Assembly: GCA_028691175.1 (NCBI GenBank)
Contig: JAQUZU010000011.1
Span: forward strand, 5,739 to 26,934
Direction: 5' to 3'
Length of the DNA stretch: 21,196 nt
From: Candidatus Kapaibacterium sp.
Lineage (GTDB): Bacteria > Bacteroidota > Ignavibacteria > Kapaibacteriales > UBA2268
Shown: piece by piece, positions 9,026 through 15,785 of the stretch
Layout: each line of letters begins with the position of its first letter
Position numbering within the stretch: the stretch's first letter is position 1
Translations under genes and position numbers: made by a program
The notes under the pieces: model-generated
What the model saw: the letters and a program-made list of their open reading frames with translations, nothing else
What the model was told of the DNA's origin: nothing
Databases searched by the model: none

Positions 9026-9058
9026 AAAAAAAAAGACAATGCAAGTCATTGTCTTTTT
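9026..9058 (-). terminator. Terminator of the tandem tRNA genes
   Basis: Read on the minus strand, AAAAAGACAATG (9058-9047) pairs with CATTGTCTTTTT (9041-9030) around a 5-base loop, and the T run continues to nine T ending at 9026. The 12-base stem starts directly at the 3' end of the second-transcribed tRNA gene. It also lies 22 bases upstream of the restriction-modification start codon. Confidence 0.82.
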
Positions 9059-9059
9059 G

Positions 9060-9133
9060 TACCGAGGGAGGGATTTGAACCCCCGACACGCGGATTATGA
9101 TTCCGCTGCTCTAACCAACTGAGCTACCCCGGC
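9060..9133 (-). tRNA. tRNA with anticodon CAT (Met type), copy 2
   Basis: A complete 74-base cloverleaf on the minus strand: acceptor GCCGGGG/CCTCGGT, D arm GCTC-AGTTGGTTA-GAGC, anticodon stem GCGGA/TCCGC with loop ATCATAA, variable loop GTGTC, T arm GGGGG-TTCAAAT-CCCTC (one wobble), and discriminator A. The anticodon is CAT. The acceptor starts with a G-U pair, and CCA is not encoded. CAT can be elongator Met, initiator fMet or Ile2 (lysidine-modified). The initiator form is unlikely because the three G-C pairs of its anticodon stem are absent. Elongator Met is favoured, but Ile2 is not excluded. It is identical to the copy at 9168-9241. Confidence 0.93.
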
Positions 9134-9167
9134 ACGATTGTGCAAATTTGAAAGCGAATAAAAAGAG

Positions 9168-9241
9168 TACCGAGGGAGGGATTTGAACCCCCGACACGCG
9201 GATTATGATTCCGCTGCTCTAACCAACTGAGCTACCCCGGC
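9168..9241 (-). tRNA. tRNA with anticodon CAT (Met type), copy 1
   Basis: Identical over all 74 bases to the copy at 9060-9133; the two are 108 bases apart with a 34-base AT-rich spacer. This copy is first in transcription order and nearest to the candidate promoter at 9279-9309. The two copies probably form one transcript ending at the hairpin 9026-9058. Confidence 0.93.
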
Positions 9242-9278
9242 TTTCTGTTTCTATGTCAACGCTCTCAATTTGAGAATA

Positions 9279-9309
9279 CAAAATTATGCAATTTCTTTAA
9301 CACTTGCAA
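9279..9309 (-). promoter_or_regulatory. Candidate promoter of the tRNA pair
   Basis: On the minus strand, TTG at 9309-9307, a 20-base spacer and TAATTTTG at 9286-9279 match the Bacteroidota -33/-7 arrangement. The box ends 37 bases before the first tRNA base. It overlaps the last codons of the upstream PHP gene. Confidence 0.5.
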
Positions 9310-10147
9310 GCACTTTTTCATACTTTTCGCACTTTTTTTTGATTTGTTTAACGGAATCATACGGGATCATAAATTGCCCGAGGAAATTCGCGTCATATCC
9401 TCTGTTCCCATGAAAATCAGATCCTCCGGTCGGAATCAGGTCAAATTTTTGTGCAACTTTTCGATAATGATTAACCATTTTCGGATTATGCGAGGGATGA
9501 ATAATTTCAATTGCATCTAATCCGTATCCGATAATTTTTTCTATTACCGGAAGAGAAATTGTTTTTCCCGGATGTGCTAAAGACGAAATTCCGTGTGCCT
9601 GTCTGATGAGTTTAATCGCTTGCGAAACCGGGAAATTCACTTTCGGCACGTATGCAGAACAACCGGTTCCGATATACAGAGTAAATGCTTCTTTGATTGA
9701 ATCTACGTATTCGTGGTTAAGCATTGAATGAGCGATGTGCGGACGAGTAATCGGAGATTTTCCGGCGAGTTCGACAATTTCGTCAAAATCGAGAATTACA
9801 TCACGTTCTGCCAATTTTTTTACAATTTCTTTTGCACGAGTCAAGCGATTTATCCGGCACACCTCCATAAACTCCAAAAGATTGCAGTTGTCAATATCGA
9901 ATTCATACCCCAAAATATGATATTCCACGCCGTCTTCGTGTGCACTTAATTCAACGCCCGGTATGACTTCAATTCCGTATTTAGCCTGCAATTCAAGTGC
10001 AACTTTGCAGCCTTCAATCGTATCGTGATCAGTAATCGCACATGCACTTGCACCGATATATTGCAATCGCGAGAGTACTTCTTCCGGGGCAATTTCGCCG
10101 TCAGAATATGTTGTATGAATGTGCAGATCTGTTGATGGTTCCATCAT
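9284..10147 (-). CDS. PHP-family metal-dependent phosphoesterase (Rnm/TrpH-like)
   Basis: A 287-residue cytoplasmic hydrolase of the PHP (polymerase and histidinol phosphatase) superfamily. Metal-binding motifs are present in order: HIHTTYSDG (residues 9-17; H9, H11, D16), TDHDT (39-43), PGVELS with E66, H77 in HILGY, then AHPG and GSDFHGN near the C-terminus. This pattern is that of the YciV/TrpH group, which includes 3',5'-nucleotide bisphosphate phosphatases and the Rnm 5'-3' exonuclease that trims rRNA and tRNA 5' ends. The exact substrate cannot be read from sequence. It follows proS on the same strand after a 44-base gap filled by a hairpin. No clear ribosome binding site is seen; an adjacent ATG at 10144 is an alternative start. 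Its 3' end holds the candidate tRNA promoter. Confidence 0.85.
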   Translation of the reverse strand: MMEPSTDLHIHTTYSDGEIAPEEVLSRLQYIGASACAITDHDTIEGCKVALELQAKYGIEVIPGVELSAHEDGVEYHILGYEFDIDNCNLLEFMEVCRINRLTRAKEIVKKLAERDVILDFDEIVELAGKSPITRPHIAHSMLNHEYVDSIKEAFTLYIGTGCSAYVPKVNFPVSQAIKLIRQAHGISSLAHPGKTISLPVIEKIIGYGLDAIEIIHPSHNPKMVNHYRKVAQKFDLIPTGGSDFHGNRGYDANFLGQFMIPYDSVKQIKKKCEKYEKVLASVKEIA

Positions 10148-10156
10148 TTAATTTGA

Positions 10157-10184
10157 AAGCCCCACAAATTCCTTTGCAGGGCTT
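10157..10184 (-). terminator. Hairpin between proS and the PHP gene (attenuator or processing site)
   Basis: On the minus strand, AAGCCCTGCAAA and TTTGTGGGGCTT form a 12-pair stem closed by a GGAA (GNRA-type) loop. Two of the pairs are G-U wobbles that hold only in the minus-strand RNA; the plus-strand RNA would have A-C mismatches. Only three T follow, so termination would be partial. It ends 9 bases before the PHP start codon. Confidence 0.5.
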
Positions 10185-10191
10185 CCGCTAA

Positions 10192-11892
10192 TTATTTCAA
10201 TATTTCGTTGATTGTATTTTGTATGTCTTCAAATTTTACTGTATGGCGTTCGCCGGAAATACGGTTTTTAATTTCAACCATTCCCTGCTCGAGGTTTTTC
10301 TTGCCGACAATGATTTGCACCGGAACACCTATTAAATCGGCATCGTTAAATTTAATTCCGGCAGAGTCCTCGCGATCGTCATAAATAACTTCAAAGCCTG
10401 CCTCGTTTAATTGTTCATAAAGCGAGTCCGCGTATTCTTTTACATTTTCGAATTTAGCCGGGCTGAGCGAAAGAATATGTACCTGATACGGAGCAATTTC
10501 TCCCTCCCACTTTATACCGTTATCATCAAAATGCTGTTCGATATAGCATGCCATAATACGTTCAACTCCGATACCGTAGCTACCCATAATGATCGGATTT
10601 TTCTTGCCTTCAGCATCGAGGAATTCAGCACCGAGCGCCGATGAATATCTTGTACCGAGTTTGAAGATATGTCCGAGTTCAATTGCTTTTACTACTCTGA
10701 GCGGTTTGCCGCAAACCGGGCAAGGCTCGCCAACCGTGATTGTGCGCAAATCATAAAACTCGGTAATTTTTGTATCACGATCAAAATCAATGTTGCGTAA
10801 ATGGAAGCCGTCTTTGTTTGCACCTGAAACTAATCCGTTTGCATGCTCAAGCAGTTTATCGGCAATCATTCTGATATTGGTTTTCAAATTAATTGGTCCG
10901 ATTGAGCCGTGGCTCGCACCGGTAAATTCTTCGAGTTCTTCAGCGGTAGCCGGACGCAAATTATTCGTCCCGAGCACAGCCTGCAATTTTTCTTCATTCA
11001 TTTCATCGTTGCCACGCATGAAGATCACTATCGGCTTGCTATCTGCGATATATACAACAGATTTGGCACATCTTTCTTCCGGAAGTCCGAAATGCTCGAC
11101 CAAGTCATCAATCGATTTTGAATTCGGAGTTGCAAACTCTTCAACTTCAGGATTTGCTTCGAGACGTCCGACCGGCTGTATACCGGAAGTTGCAACTTCG
11201 AGATTTGCGGCATATCCGCAATGGTCGCACAAAGCGCAAACGTCCTCGCCGGAATTAGATTCAACCATAAATTCCTGTGATCTTTTGCCGCCCATTGCAC
11301 CACTTGACGCCCCAACAACAAAGAATTTAATACCGCAGCGTTTGAAAATTTGCTGATATGTTTTATAATGTTTTTCGTACGCTTCGTCCAGGCCTTCCCA
11401 AGTGGAATCGAGGGAATACGAATCCTTCATAATAAATTGTCTGCCGCGCAAAATACCGGATTTCGGGCGGGCTTCATTGCGGAATTTCGTCTGAATCTGA
11501 TACCAAACCTGCGGCATGTCCTTGTATGATTTGATGTGTTGCGAAGCATGAAAAGTCATTATTTCTTCGTGAGTTGGCGCAAGTACCAGTCCGTCGCGAT
11601 TTTTAATGTGAAACATTACGTCGCCCATTGCTTCAACGCGGTTGGTCTGTTCCCATATTTCAATCGGGTTTAGAGCCGGCAGGAGAAATTCCTGAGCACC
11701 GATTTTATTCATTTCCTCGCGAATTATTTCAGTAACTTTTTGCATAACCCGTACACCCAACGGCAAAAGCGAAAAAACGCCTGCTGCGAGTTGGCGAACC
11801 ATTCCGGACTTCACCATTAAAATGTGCGAAGGAATTTGTGCATCTGCTCCAACTTCTTTCAATGTCGGAATAAAATTTTTACTTAATCTCAT
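10192..11892 (-). CDS. proS: Prolyl-tRNA synthetase (bacterial type with editing insertion)
   Basis: A 566-residue class II aminoacyl-tRNA synthetase that charges tRNA-Pro with proline in the cytoplasm. The start MRLSKNFIPTLKEVGADAQI is typical of bacterial ProRS. Motif 2 is seen in FRNEARPKSGILRGRQF followed by MKDSYSLD, and motif 3 in GSYGIGVERIMACY. Between them lies the YbaK-like insertion domain of the long bacterial form, which removes mischarged alanine (ASHGSIGPINLK, ANGLVSGANKDG). The C-terminal anticodon-binding domain is visible as PYQVHILSLSP and YDDREDSAGIKFNDADLIG. Length matches the bacterial family. The PHP gene follows it on the same strand. Upstream is a 277-base divergent gap toward murF; no TAnnTTTG box is found there on the minus strand, and no clear ribosome binding site. 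Confidence 0.96.
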   Translation of the reverse strand: MRLSKNFIPTLKEVGADAQIPSHILMVKSGMVRQLAAGVFSLLPLGVRVMQKVTEIIREEMNKIGAQEFLLPALNPIEIWEQTNRVEAMGDVMFHIKNRDGLVLAPTHEEIMTFHASQHIKSYKDMPQVWYQIQTKFRNEARPKSGILRGRQFIMKDSYSLDSTWEGLDEAYEKHYKTYQQIFKRCGIKFFVVGASSGAMGGKRSQEFMVESNSGEDVCALCDHCGYAANLEVATSGIQPVGRLEANPEVEEFATPNSKSIDDLVEHFGLPEERCAKSVVYIADSKPIVIFMRGNDEMNEEKLQAVLGTNNLRPATAEELEEFTGASHGSIGPINLKTNIRMIADKLLEHANGLVSGANKDGFHLRNIDFDRDTKITEFYDLRTITVGEPCPVCGKPLRVVKAIELGHIFKLGTRYSSALGAEFLDAEGKKNPIIMGSYGIGVERIMACYIEQHFDDNGIKWEGEIAPYQVHILSLSPAKFENVKEYADSLYEQLNEAGFEVIYDDREDSAGIKFNDADLIGVPVQIIVGKKNLEQGMVEIKNRISGERHTVKFEDIQNTINEILK

Positions 11893-11954
11893 TGTTTATA
11901 TTCTTTATATTGGTAATAGTTTTCAATTTTGGCAAATAATATTCACGCGAAAAT

Positions 11955-12012
11955 ACGAAATATTTTGCTAATAAACAAATTGTCAAAGTATATGATATGT
12001 AGCAAATTTCGT
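11955..12012. repeat. Imperfect inverted repeat in proS-murF divergent gap
   Basis: ACGAAATATTTTGCT (11955-11969) and AGCAAATTTCGT (12001-12012) are complementary apart from a 3-base bulge, with a 31-base loop. It may fold in the proS leader or bind a regulator. The sequence is AT-rich, so chance is a real possibility. Confidence 0.25.
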
Positions 12013-12119
12013 CAAAAAAAATATCAAAGACGTAAAAAACGATTAGAAACAATTTCGATATTGAAGTTCGGTCCCATTGTATTATTTTATTCATTAATTG
12101 CAAATATTTGAAAAAATAA

Positions 12120-12130
12120 TCGTAATTTTG
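12120..12130 (+). promoter_or_regulatory. Candidate -7 promoter element of murF
   Basis: TCGTAATTTTG includes TAATTTTG, matching TAnnTTTG, 39 bases before the murF ATG. A TTG at 12098-12100 is 22 bases upstream. The same distance to the start codon is seen for the surface-protein gene. Confidence 0.55.
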
Positions 12131-12153
12131 CGATTTAACAGAATCGCAAAATT
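12124..12153. promoter_or_regulatory. Perfect inverted repeat at the murF promoter
   Basis: AATTTTGCGATT (12124-12135) and AATCGCAAAATT (12142-12153) are perfect complements around a 6-base centre. The left arm overlaps the -7 box, and the right arm ends 16 bases before the ATG. It is either an operator for a dimeric regulator or an RNA hairpin in the 5' leader. T residues follow the right arm (TTATTTC), so weak termination is also possible. Confidence 0.5.
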
Positions 12154-12169
12154 TTATTTCAAATACAAA

Positions 12170-13594
12170 ATGCTTCCAAACAATGCAACATTCGATACAA
12201 CCGATTTAATGACGATTTTCTCACCGGAGAAATGCAGAAATTTCGGTAATTTTTCAGCATGTACGGGCATATCAATTGATACCCGGGACATCGCTAACAG
12301 TAATATTTTTATAGCGCTAAAAGGTGAAAAGCAAGACGGGCATTCACGCATTGCCGAAGCATTCGAACGTGGTGCGGCAGCGTGTGTGGTTTCTGATGTT
12401 TGGTATCGTGATAACTCCACATATTATCCGGATAAATCATTTATTACAGTTGATGACACCTTAAAAGCACTGGGTGATATTGCGAATTTTCATCGCGAAC
12501 GCTTCAATATTCCAATTGTTGCAATCGGCGGTGCAAACGGAAAAACGACTACAAAAGAGATTACGTCACATATTCTCGCAAAAAAATATAATCTGCTGAA
12601 AACTTTCGAAAACTTTAACAATCGTCTTGGTGTCCCGTTAATGTTGCTACAGTTGACTAACGAGCATGAAGTCGCTGTCCTCGAAATGGGCACGAGCGAG
12701 CCGGGCGAAGTTCAGATTTTAGCGCAAATGATCGAGCCGACAATCGGCTTAATCACAAATATTGGCGAGGAACATCTAGAAAATTTAATAGACTTAGACG
12801 GCGTTGAAATAGAAGAAACTGCCCTCTACGGATATTTAATAAAAAGTGGCGGGCTTGCACTCATCAACGCAGACGACGAACGCCTTTATCGCTATTGCAA
12901 AGTTATCGAGCACGGTTTTCTCTATGGTAATGTGGAATCTCAGAATAATTTGCAGGCGGCGACCGAACTTGATTCTACTCTTACGCCGACAATCTCGATG
13001 AAATATGACGGCAAAGAGACACAAATCACGTTAAAAACACGCGGTTATACGACAGCACTTAACGCAACGGCTGCAGCGGCAGTTGCGTTAAATCTTGGTT
13101 TTACGCTCGATGAAGTCAAATCGGCACTTGAGTCTTTCGAAAATAACGGCAGTTTTAACCATAGTTATGGTCGCATGGCAGTCGATACATTCGGAAAAGC
13201 AATACTGATTAACGATTGCTATAATGCAAATCCGAATTCGATGACCGCTGCACTCGAAGTTCTAAATTATTTAGCGACTGACGGACGGAAACATATAATT
13301 TTAGGTGATATGCTTGAACTCGGAGATGCAACCGAGGAGGCACACCGTCGAATTCTCGAACTTGCCTGCTCAAAAGGCGACAAAGTTTTTCTTTATGGAA
13401 AATATTTCGCGAAAGCGGCTGCCGAACTCGGTAATTCGAAAGCAACAGCATTTGATTCACATGAGGATTTATGCCGTGCTTTGACTGAAATTTCGCCTGC
13501 AAACAGCGACGTTTTCCTTGTAAAAGGGTCGCGCTCGATGAAAATGGAAAACATAGTAAATCACATTGTTTCACATCTAAACGCCATAAAATAA
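12170..13594 (+). CDS. murF: UDP-N-acetylmuramoyl-tripeptide--D-alanyl-D-alanine ligase
   Basis: A 474-residue cytoplasmic Mur ligase that adds D-Ala-D-Ala to UDP-MurNAc-tripeptide using ATP, completing the pentapeptide of peptidoglycan precursors. Residues about 35-60 (SIDTRDI, NIFIALKGEKQDGHS) are the substrate-binding N-terminal domain. The ATP loop is GGANGKTTTKE (residues 120-130). Further Mur-ligase signatures are FENFNNRLGVP, EMGTSEPGEV, TNIGEEHLE and NDCYNANPNSM. Start: the frame runs back to a TTG at 12098, but that lies upstream of the promoter box; the ATG at 12170 gives a normal MurF N-terminus. mraY follows after 9 bases, so the two are co-transcribed. murE, murD, ftsW and murG, the usual neighbours in the division and cell wall cluster, are absent here. 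Confidence 0.93.
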   Translation: MLPNNATFDTTDLMTIFSPEKCRNFGNFSACTGISIDTRDIANSNIFIALKGEKQDGHSRIAEAFERGAAACVVSDVWYRDNSTYYPDKSFITVDDTLKALGDIANFHRERFNIPIVAIGGANGKTTTKEITSHILAKKYNLLKTFENFNNRLGVPLMLLQLTNEHEVAVLEMGTSEPGEVQILAQMIEPTIGLITNIGEEHLENLIDLDGVEIEETALYGYLIKSGGLALINADDERLYRYCKVIEHGFLYGNVESQNNLQAATELDSTLTPTISMKYDGKETQITLKTRGYTTALNATAAAAVALNLGFTLDEVKSALESFENNGSFNHSYGRMAVDTFGKAILINDCYNANPNSMTAALEVLNYLATDGRKHIILGDMLELGDATEEAHRRILELACSKGDKVFLYGKYFAKAAAELGNSKATAFDSHEDLCRALTEISPANSDVFLVKGSRSMKMENIVNHIVSHLNAIK

Positions 13595-13599
13595 GGGAG
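13593..13599 (+). promoter_or_regulatory. Ribosome binding site of mraY overlapping murF stop
   Basis: AAGGGAG overlaps the last two bases of the murF TAA stop and precedes the mraY ATG by 4 bases. It suggests translational coupling of the two genes. Confidence 0.6.
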
Positions 13600-13603
13600 T
13601 TAT

Positions 13604-14734
13604 ATGTTCTATTTACTGGCAAACTGGATAAAATCATTTGCAGATTTTCCCGGACAGGGATTATTTCAGTACATCACGTTTCGTGCGGCAGGAGCGGCAA
13701 TCACGGCACTGCTGGTAAGCGTAATATTTGGTCCGCGAATTATCAAATATTTAAAGAGTAAACAGATAGGTGAACAAGCGAAGCTCGAACTCACCACGGT
13801 CGGCTTGCACCAAGACAAAACCGGCACACCGACAATGGGCGGTTTAATTGTTTTGCTGGCACTGCTTTTGCCTACATTGCTTTGGGCAGACATTTGCAAT
13901 ATATATGTAGTTTTAATTTTCCTGACCACTGCAATTCTCGGCGGAGTGGGATTTTTAGACGACTATTTAAAAGTCATAAAAAAGAAGAAAAATGGTTTAG
14001 TCGGCAAATATAAAATTGTCGGTCAGGTTTGTGCCGGATTGTTGATCGGCTGCACGGTTTACTTCTTTCCGGACTTGTTCTCTACCGGGTTCGACAGCAT
14101 TAAATCTATGACTACAATACCATTTACGAAGAATTTTAATTTAGATTTCGGTATTTTATACATTCCGATGGTGATTTTCGTTCTGACCGCAACTTCGAAT
14201 GCAGTGAACCTTACAGACGGCTTGGACGGCTTGGCAATCGGCACAGTCGGAATCGCAGTTCTTGCACTTGCGTTAATCGGTTACTTCTCCGGAAATACAA
14301 TTTTTGCTCAATATTTAAACATTATTTATTTGCCCGGCAGTGGCGAACTGACCGTATTTTCGGCGGCGACTCTTGGTGCGGCACTGGGATTTTTATGGTA
14401 CAATTCATATCCGGCACAAGTTTTCATGGGCGATACCGGTTCGCTCGCTTTGGGCGGAGCAATCGGTGGCTTGGCAATTTTGCTTAAAAAAGAATTCCTG
14501 CTTCCAATTCTCGGCGGCGTATTTTTCGCAGAAACAGTATCAGTTATAATTCAAGTTTCCTACTACAAATACACCAAAAAGAAATACGGCGAAGGACGTA
14601 GAATTTTCAAAATCGCCCCGCTTCATCATCATTTTGAGAAGTCAGGCTGGCACGAATCGAAAATCGTTACCCGCTTTTATATTGTAGCAATTATTCTTGC
14701 AATTTTGACTATGGCAACTTTCAAAGTAAGATAG
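13604..14734 (+). CDS. mraY: Phospho-N-acetylmuramoyl-pentapeptide-transferase
   Basis: A 376-residue inner-membrane enzyme that transfers phospho-MurNAc-pentapeptide from UDP to undecaprenyl phosphate, giving lipid I. About ten hydrophobic segments are visible, such as residues 28-42, 81-93, 101-117, 141-155 and 185-198. Family motifs in order: GLHQDKTGTPTMGG (67-80), FLDDYLK with D119 and D120, NAVNLTDGLDGLA (199-211), YNSYPAQVFMGDTGS (266-280), and APLHHHFEKSGWHE (338-351). All the conserved aspartates and the triple histidine are kept, and the length is slightly above the usual about 360. It uses the UDP-pentapeptide made by murF, its upstream partner. Confidence 0.97.
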   Translation: MFYLLANWIKSFADFPGQGLFQYITFRAAGAAITALLVSVIFGPRIIKYLKSKQIGEQAKLELTTVGLHQDKTGTPTMGGLIVLLALLLPTLLWADICNIYVVLIFLTTAILGGVGFLDDYLKVIKKKKNGLVGKYKIVGQVCAGLLIGCTVYFFPDLFSTGFDSIKSMTTIPFTKNFNLDFGILYIPMVIFVLTATSNAVNLTDGLDGLAIGTVGIAVLALALIGYFSGNTIFAQYLNIIYLPGSGELTVFSAATLGAALGFLWYNSYPAQVFMGDTGSLALGGAIGGLAILLKKEFLLPILGGVFFAETVSVIIQVSYYKYTKKKYGEGRRIFKIAPLHHHFEKSGWHESKIVTRFYIVAIILAILTMATFKVR

Positions 14735-14795
14735 AAAATCACTCTGAAAAGAATACGATTGATTTTATCGATTTTTCATCATTTTGTATAAAAAT

Positions 14796-15146
14796 ATGGC
14801 TTCTACAATTCAAATATTCGGCACGAAAAAATCTTTAGACACTCAAAAGGCTGTTCGATTTTTTAAAGAACGCAGTATAAAAACACAGTTCGTAGATTTA
14901 ACGGAAAAAGCACTCAGCAAAGGCGAATTAACCGCAATTGCCCGGAATATTCCGCTTGAAGATTTGCTCGATACAGAAGGAAAGCAATTCAAAAAACGCA
15001 ATCTGCAGTTCATGACATACGATCTTGAAAGCGAATTACTCGAAGATCCGTTGCTGTTAAAAACTCCGATTACCCGCTTTGGTCAAAAAGCCGCACTTGG
15101 CGTGCAGCCGGAAATTTGGAAAAAATGGATTGAAGAAGCCAAATAG
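14796..15146 (+). CDS. ArsC/Spx/YffB-family thioredoxin-fold protein lacking all cysteines
   Basis: A 116-residue protein from the ATG at 14796. The track of hydrophobic strands and helices fits the ArsC family: IQIFGTKKSLDTQKA at the N-terminus, FKERSIKTQFVDL as the second strand, and the family-typical LLLKTPITRFGQKAALGV near residues 88-105 (the cis-proline region and following loop). ArsC, YffB and Spx proteins carry a cysteine in the loop after the first strand (for example C in NPxC or KNC). Here that loop reads TKKSLDT, and the protein has no cysteine at all, so the usual arsenate-reductase or redox chemistry is not possible. It could be a binding or regulatory relative. The start could also be a TTG at 14784, but ATG is preferred. 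nth follows after 3 bases, so they are probably co-transcribed. Confidence 0.72.
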   Translation: MASTIQIFGTKKSLDTQKAVRFFKERSIKTQFVDLTEKALSKGELTAIARNIPLEDLLDTEGKQFKKRNLQFMTYDLESELLEDPLLLKTPITRFGQKAALGVQPEIWKKWIEEAK

Positions 15147-15149
15147 ATT

Positions 15150-15785
15150 ATGCAAACGAAATTGCAACAAAAAGCCAAAAAAATCATCGCAATTTTAAGC
15201 GAAATGTATCCGAATTCTACAATTGCACTCAATTTTAATTCGCCGTTTGAATTGCTGGTAGCAACAATTCTTTCAGCCCAATGCACCGATAAGCGCGTAA
15301 ATATTATCACCGAAGAACTTTTTCAGTACTGCCGTACTCCGCAAGATTTCGCTTGTATTCCGCAAGAAGAACTCGAAAAAGCAATTTTTTCTGCCGGATT
15401 TTACAAAAATAAAGCCAAAAACATTAAGGCTGCAGCAGAAATGATACTCGAAAAATTTGCAGGGGAAGTGCCGGACACAATGGAAGAATTGCTCGAACTG
15501 CCCGGGGTAGGCCGCAAAACTGCTAATGTAGTTCTCGGTCACTGCTTCGGAAAACCGGGAATCGTAGTAGATACACACGTCGGACGAATCGCCCGGCGAC
15601 TCGGTCTCGCCCAAGGAAATACACCGGAAAAAATTGAATTTGAACTGATGAAAGTAATTCCGCAAAGCGAATGGATTCGCTCAAATCACTTGATGATCGA
15701 TTTCGGGCGGGCAATCTGCTCATCGCAAAATCCGAAATGCAATAAATGCTTGCTAAGCACTTTATGCAATTTCAGGAAAAAATAG
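15150..15785 (+). CDS. nth: Endonuclease III (DNA glycosylase/AP lyase)
   Basis: A 211-residue base-excision-repair enzyme that removes oxidised pyrimidines and cuts at abasic sites. The helix-hairpin-helix LPGVGRKTANVV (117-128) carries the catalytic lysine K123, and the catalytic aspartate is D141 in VDTHVGR. The C-terminal iron-sulfur loop has cysteines 190, 197, 200 and 206 in the C-x6-C-x2-C-x5-C spacing, so a [4Fe-4S] cluster is expected. The length equals that of the Escherichia coli enzyme. It starts 3 bases after the ArsC-like gene. Its last 24 bases overlap the end of the convergent UDG-like gene. Confidence 0.96.
   Translation: MQTKLQQKAKKIIAILSEMYPNSTIALNFNSPFELLVATILSAQCTDKRVNIITEELFQYCRTPQDFACIPQEELEKAIFSAGFYKNKAKNIKAAAEMILEKFAGEVPDTMEELLELPGVGRKTANVVLGHCFGKPGIVVDTHVGRIARRLGLAQGNTPEKIEFELMKVIPQSEWIRSNHLMIDFGRAICSSQNPKCNKCLLSTLCNFRKK

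Noticed and set aside
9004..9039. TTG start at 9039 for the restriction-modification enzyme
   Set aside because: It lies inside the tRNA terminator stem. The added residues are poly-F/S/L from the T run, and the ATG at 9003 has GGAG before it.
9060..9241. Repeat with regular spacing that might be a CRISPR or phage attachment repeat
   Set aside because: The repeat unit folds as a complete tRNA, only two copies exist, and no integrase gene or partial tRNA copy is seen in the window.
10790..11356. 188-residue open frame on the plus strand
   Set aside because: It is antisense to proS, whose protein is fully conserved in the other frame; the serine- and proline-rich translation is typical of a shadow.
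12098..12169. Extended MurF start at a TTG at 12098
   Set aside because: It lies upstream of the candidate promoter box, and the extension translates the inverted repeat; the ATG at 12170 gives a usual N-terminus.
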